Origin: Triglochin maritima
Taxonomy: Eukaryota > Streptophyta > Magnoliopsida > Alismatales > Juncaginaceae
Assembly (NCBI GenBank): GCA_963682175.1
Contig: OY821777.1
Span: 17,132,001 to 17,196,000 of the forward strand
Reading direction: 5' to 3'
DNA length: 64,000 nucleotides
Positions within the stretch are counted from its first letter, which is position 1. Every line of letters begins with the position of its first letter. Shown here piece after piece: positions 59,658 through 64,000 of the stretch. The notes under the pieces are model-generated. The model did not search any database. It had not been told where the DNA came from and saw only the letters and a list, made by a program, of their open reading frames with translations. Both the position numbers and the translations under genes were made by a program.

Positions 59658-61280
59658 ATGTATGTGATCAAACCAAGGGACTAATCAACTTCAAGATCAA
59701 GGCTCAAGACTTGTAATCAAAGCTCAAGGACTTCATATGTAATTTTCCATTTATTTGAGTTATAGGATCAAATGTACACTTGATGCACAAAAGGATAAAC
59801 CCGTCTGCCACGGTCGACCGTGTCCGCATCAGTTTACCGAACAAGGTTTCCAACGGATAACCGAGTGTCTCTCGGTAAACCGTTCCCTATAGAGTCAGTA
59901 AACACTTGATCTCCTGGAACCCTTGTGTCGGTGTACCGAACCTTTTTCGATCAACCGTGCCCTATAGAGTCAGTAAAAACTTGATCTCCTGGAATCCTTA
60001 TTTCGGTGTACCGAAAGTTGTTCGGTCAACCGTCGTCTTAGAATCAGTAGAAAACTTGATGTCCTGGAAACATTGTTTCGGTGTACCGAACCTTACCCGG
60101 TCGACCGAGTCCCTATTCCCAGTAGCTTCGAATACTTCTCTGGACATCTCTATTTGGTCTTCCGAAGAGTGATCGGTCATCTGAACTTCTATGTGTCTTT
60201 AGGCCTAAAATGACTTCATCTTATTGGCCCACGTGGCACAACTAACTCCACCAGACCTATATGTTGTCGTTTAGCCATATCCTTGAAACTTCCATACCGG
60301 TCTACCGATAGATCTTCGGATTACCGAAGTATTGGTATATGTATGATCATAACGGCTATTTTTCCACGTAATATTTTGACTGTTATCGATAAACCAATTT
60401 CCCACACAATGTCAGTCGAAAACCCGCACATGTATCGGTCAACCGAACATATCACGGTCTACCGAACATGTTCACCGAGTCGCACCAAATCTTTACTGTC
60501 CACTCTTGAACGGTGCACCGAAGTGATCTCGGTCAACCGAAATTAATTATCCGATATTAGGAAAAAGTTACTGGAAGTTGGTGAACGGTCATCCAAACTA
60601 TATTCGGTTAACCGAGTTCTTGTTTCTGACCACTTATTCGGACTACCGTGTTTTCAACGGTCGACCGAATATGTCTCGATTTCTGCCCGAGCTTAAGTCA
60701 CATCTTGTTTTCACTTGGTCCACTCCTCACCAACTTACCATAACGGCTCTATTTGTTTTGAAGGCTATATAAGCTTCACTTAAGAGACACATTCATCACC
60801 TTACTTGCCAAATATCAATTCTACTCTTGTGCTCTCAATCTTCAAGCCTTCAAAGCTCCACCAACTCTCATACTTCCACTTAATTCACTCCAAGCCTAAA
60901 TCATATCCTTGAGTGCATTCAAGTTAGAGTTCAACAACCACACTCAATTTTCATTGTGTTGTAAAGCTTCGAGGAAGCACCCTCTCGGGTTGTGAGAGGA
61001 GATCCGAGCAAGGCGAGGGTGTTCGCAAGGCTCCGATTGTAAGAGGGTTTATCTTCGACCCGGAACGAAGATAATAGTGAATTCTCGAGTAGGGATCGGA
61101 TGATCGATCGGAACTTGAGGAGAGGACTAGATCACGGTGGTGTGATCGAACCTCTATAAATCTCCGGAGTCATCTTGTGGTTTGCATTCTTTCCCTTATT
61201 GTTTTAATTGTGCAATAGTTTAAGAAAATTAGGAGATAATCTATTCACCCCCCTCTAGATTAGTGACCGATTAACTTACA
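59658..61280 (+). repeat. 5' LTR (main part) of the SIRE-like element
   Basis: Resumes near 59659 and ends TTAACTTACA at 61280, directly before the primer site. TATA-like TATATAA at 60766-60772. With the split-off 43 bp it is about 1,666 bp. It carries the longest palindrome array in the window. Confidence 0.75.
59811..60667 (+). promoter_or_regulatory. U3 array of 11 paired CGGTnnACCG sites, 19 bp apart
   Basis: Pairs of 10-bp sites start at 59811/59830, 59854/59873, 59929/59948, 60004/60023, 60079/60098, 60155/60174, 60299/60318, 60436/60455, 60511/60530, 60586/60605 and 60639/60658. Every pair has exactly 19 bp start to start (10-bp site, 9-bp spacer, 10-bp site). Most pairs repeat every 75 or 76 bp. 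Site centres vary (CG, GT, CA, CT, AA, TA, GC), while the CGGT and ACCG arms are mostly kept. The array ends about 100 bp upstream of the TATA box. Confidence 0.85.
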
Positions 61281-61282
61281 TT

Positions 61283-61294
61283 TGGTATCAGAGC
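61283..61294 (+). other. Primer-binding site of the SIRE-like element
   Basis: TGGTATCAGAGC, two bases after the LTR end; initiator tRNA-Met type. Confidence 0.9.
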
Positions 61295-61323
61295 ATAGGT
61301 TTACTCATCTAATCCATTTAGCC

Positions 61324-63045
61324 ATGGAGAGTAGCACTAATCAACTTAGAGAAGGATTATCTACCACTAGACCCCCGTTGCTTACCGGAAATAATTATGC
61401 ACATTGGAAGAATAGAATGAGAATCTACATCCAATCAATTTCCTTAAAAATGTGGATATTCCTTGGTAGTAAATATGTTCCACCCACTAGTGAACAATTA
61501 GCAACATTAACCGATGATATAATTGCTAATGCCGAGATGAATGCAAAACTCACGAACATATTTGCTTGTGGAGTAGATACTCAAGAATATGGTAGGATTA
61601 GAGGATGTGATACCGCTTATGAGATATGGAAATTACTTGAATCTCATCATGAAGGATCATCTAGAATGAAAGAAACTAGGGTTGATATATTTGTGCGTAA
61701 ATATGAATTATTCTCTATGCAACACGGTGAAAGTATAAGCGAGATGAACACTCGCTTCACCGAGATTACTAAAAATTTGAAAAATCTTGGTAAGAAGGTA
61801 AATGAAGGTGACAATGTGAGAAAGATTCTTCGATCTCTCTCAAACGATTGGGAGAAAAAGACCACCGCCATTGAGGAAGCTCAAGATCTCAACACATTAT
61901 CGATGGAGGATCTCATCGGAAGCCTTATGGCTTATGAGATTCAAATGAATGGGAGAAAAGAGATGGAGAGCTCGAAAAAGAAAGAAAAAGTCATTGCTCT
62001 TAAGGCTAACCTTGAATCTGAAAAATCGGATGACGATGAGAGTGATGAAGAGTTTGCAATGTTGGTTAAGAGATTCAATAAGCGATGGATAAAAGACAAA
62101 ATTCAAAGAAAGAGAATGGATGATGGAGAAAGCTCAAAAGGTCCTATTTGTTATGGATGTGATAAAATTGGACATATAAAGAAAGATTGTCCCTTGATCC
62201 AATCCAAGGAAAGGAAAGAGAAAAAGAGAAGAGAGAATGAAGAAAAAGAAAGGAGATTCAAAAGAAGAGAGAAGAAGTATAAGGAGAAGAAAAAGGCCCT
62301 CAAAGCAACTTGGGATGGATCATCCGAGTCATCCTCCGGCTCTTCAAGTGAGTCGGAAAATGAAGAAGCCCATCTATGTCTCTACACTCAAGAAGAAATC
62401 GATGGATAATTAGATGGTGCATCTTCGTCAAGCGAGCAAGACGAACCCAACACTTGCAATGTCGCCAAAGATGGAGAAAATGAGGTAATCTCAACTCATG
62501 AATCAAACTCATATGATGAATTACTAGATGCTTTTCATGAATTGCTTGAAAAATGTGACATACTAAGGCATAAAAGTAAATTATCTAGGAAAGCTAATCA
62601 TGATCTAGCTTGTATAAATGAATCATTGTCAAATGAAGTTGATAAGCTTGTGTTAGAAAATAAAAGCTTAAAAGAACTCAATGTTGAATCTCATGCTAAA
62701 GAAATACATGATCTTAGAGAATGCAATAAGCAATTAAGAATTGATCTTGAGAAATTCACCAAAGGGAAGAAGATGCTAGACATGTTACTTGGTAGTCAAA
62801 TTCAATCTTTAGAAAAGCATGGTTTAGGATACATGACTCAAAAGAAAAACTCTAAGAGTTATTTTGTGCATGCTTTAAATGGTATAGTGAAAAAGAATTT
62901 CTTTTCAAATGTTTGGGTACCTAGAACCAAACAAGTTTGGGTACCTAAAGCTAACCCCAAAGGACCCAAACAAATATGGGTACCAAAGTTATCTTCTTCT
63001 TCTTTGAATGTAGGTGAAAAAGAAGGGGAAGTGGATCATAGATAG
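61324..63045 (+). pseudogene. SIRE/Maximus-like gag with one in-frame stop
   Basis: ATG 61324 begins MESSTNQLREGLSTTRPPL; then NNYAHWKNRMRIYIQSI and a long UBN2 gag, with zinc knuckle CYGCDKIGHIKKDC (C276, C279, H284, C289). A lysine/glutamate-rich, probably coiled segment follows. A single TAA at 62407-62409 interrupts the frame, which then continues open in the same phase to 63045 with a coiled-coil-like region (HELLEKCDILRHKSKL, then ENKSLKELN) and a repeated VWVPK motif. Such long gag regions are typical of the SIRE lineage. Apart from the stop the frame looks sound, so the nonsense codon may be recent. The pol frame overlaps its end. Confidence 0.8.
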
Positions 63046-63849
63046 CGGATGTTCGAGGCACATGACGGGAGACCACTATATGTTCAAAACATTGAAATCA
63101 AAGAAAGGTGGAACCGTCACATTTGGGGATAATTCTAAAGGTCACATTATTGGCATCGGCGATGTTGGTAATGATTCTACTACTCAAATTCAAAATGTGC
63201 TTCTTGTTGATGGTTTAAAACATAATTTACTTAGTGTTAGTCAATTAACCGATAAAGAATTCTTAGTTGTCTTTGATCAACATATCGTATACATCATTTC
63301 TAAAGCTACTTTGAAAACCACATTTAAAGGTTATAGATATGAAAATGTTTATGTTGTGCATGTCGATAGCATTGACTCATTTTCTAAGGAAACATGCTTA
63401 GTTGCTTCAAATGACGAATCTTGGTTATGGCATAAGAGGTTAGGCCACATTAGTATGAGCCAACTTCGTAAACTTGCTAAATTTGACTTGGTAAGAGGAT
63501 TGCCCAAATTGGATTTCAAGAAAATAAACTTTGCAATGCTTGTGAATTTGGAAAACAATTTAAAAGTTCTTTCAAGTCAATTAACATGGTTTCTACTTCA
63601 AAACCTTTGGAACTCTTGCATATGGATCTCTTTGGTCCATCTAGAACTTTATGTCTAGGTGGCAAGAGATATGCATTTGTCATCATTGACGATTTTACTC
63701 GATTTACTTGGGTGTTGTTTCTTGCAAATAAGAATGAAGCTTTCAAGCAATTTGAAAAATTTACAAAACGAATTCAAAGAGAAAAAAAGTCTTTGATTTT
63801 GAAAATTCGTAGTGATCATGGTGGTGAATTTGAAAATGAAGGTTCATAG
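63014..63849 (+). pseudogene. SIRE-like pol: protease, pre-integrase, start of integrase (truncated)
   Basis: Lies in the +1 frame relative to gag and overlaps its last 32 bases. The protease motif is WIIDSGCSRHMTGD; pre-integrase is WLWHKRLGHISMSQLRKL. A one-base shift near 63530 moves the zinc-binding CEFGKQF and integrase (LELLHMDLFGPSRT, FVIIDDFTRFTWV, then RSDHGGEFENEG) into another frame, ending in TAG at 63847-63849. Integrase is cut just after its second catalytic aspartate: the following bases do not resemble copia. So the element is truncated or interrupted here. Confidence 0.8.
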
Positions 63850-64000
63850 GAAAATAATAAACTAAATTTTACGGTGAAACTTCAAGATTTGGTCAAGAAT
63901 CGAGAGGGAAGGGGACAACCATTGGATCAAAAAGGAGTAATCAAACGATAAATAATCGATATTAGAGTAGAGAGTTCACACACACAAATATATGTAAAGT
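63850..64000. other. Unassigned right edge
   Basis: Copia similarity ends at about 63849. The last 150 bases match nothing recognised; they may be the edge of a further insertion. Confidence 0.5.

Noticed and set aside
59811..60667. CRISPR-like array (short repeats with regular spacing)
   Set aside because: Repeats are 10-bp palindromes with variable centres in a plant LTR promoter; there are no unique spacers of constant length and no cas genes.

Overview
This is nuclear DNA of a flowering plant, most likely a eudicot. It has one multi-exon host gene with ordinary GT-AG introns, an AT-rich background, and dense nested Ty1/copia LTR retrotransposons primed by initiator-methionine tRNA. The species cannot be named from the sequence. 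No rRNA, tRNA gene, CRISPR, organelle or bacterial gene was recognised.

Layout. 1-723: the 3' end of a copia element. 724-6330: intergenic DNA, a 36-bp tandem repeat, and a broken plant-mobile-domain gene (minus strand) split by a 2,050-bp solo LTR. 6680-18151: a complete 15-exon, 648-codon SF1B helicase gene of the IGHMBP2/SMUBP-2 type. 18152-25198: a complex locus with three partial copies of an unrecognised gene, a roughly 200-bp tandem repeat and inverted GGTAAC/GTTACC-rich repeats. 25199-34660: a copia element with almost identical 2.05-kb LTRs, an intact gag and a ruined pol, inserted in that repeat. 37057-42221: an old minus-strand copia element. 43418-57985: a three-level nest, in which a minus-strand copia remnant holds a decayed plus-strand copia (44924-56770), which in turn holds an intact young copia with a 1,377-codon gag-pol (45356-50665). 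58065-63849: a SIRE/Maximus-like copia whose 5' LTR is split by a related solo LTR.

The main discovery candidate is a recurring promoter architecture. At least four distinct LTR types, from different copia lineages, carry arrays of the 10-bp palindrome CGGTCGACCG or its degenerate form CGGTnnACCG, always in U3 upstream of the TATA box. The sites come in pairs about two helical turns apart: exactly 19 bp start to start in all 11 pairs of the LTR ending at 61280, mostly 22 bp in the 37-42 kb element, and 18-24 bp elsewhere. Pairs recur in 43-76 bp units. One array shares a near-identical 21-bp stretch, in opposite orientation, with an array of another family. This suggests that the array is functional and has been exchanged between families.

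The only gene here with a likely housekeeping role is the helicase. The rest is mobile DNA and its decay products. Exon boundaries, repeat periods and terminal duplications were read by eye; family assignments rest on recognised motifs, not on database searches.
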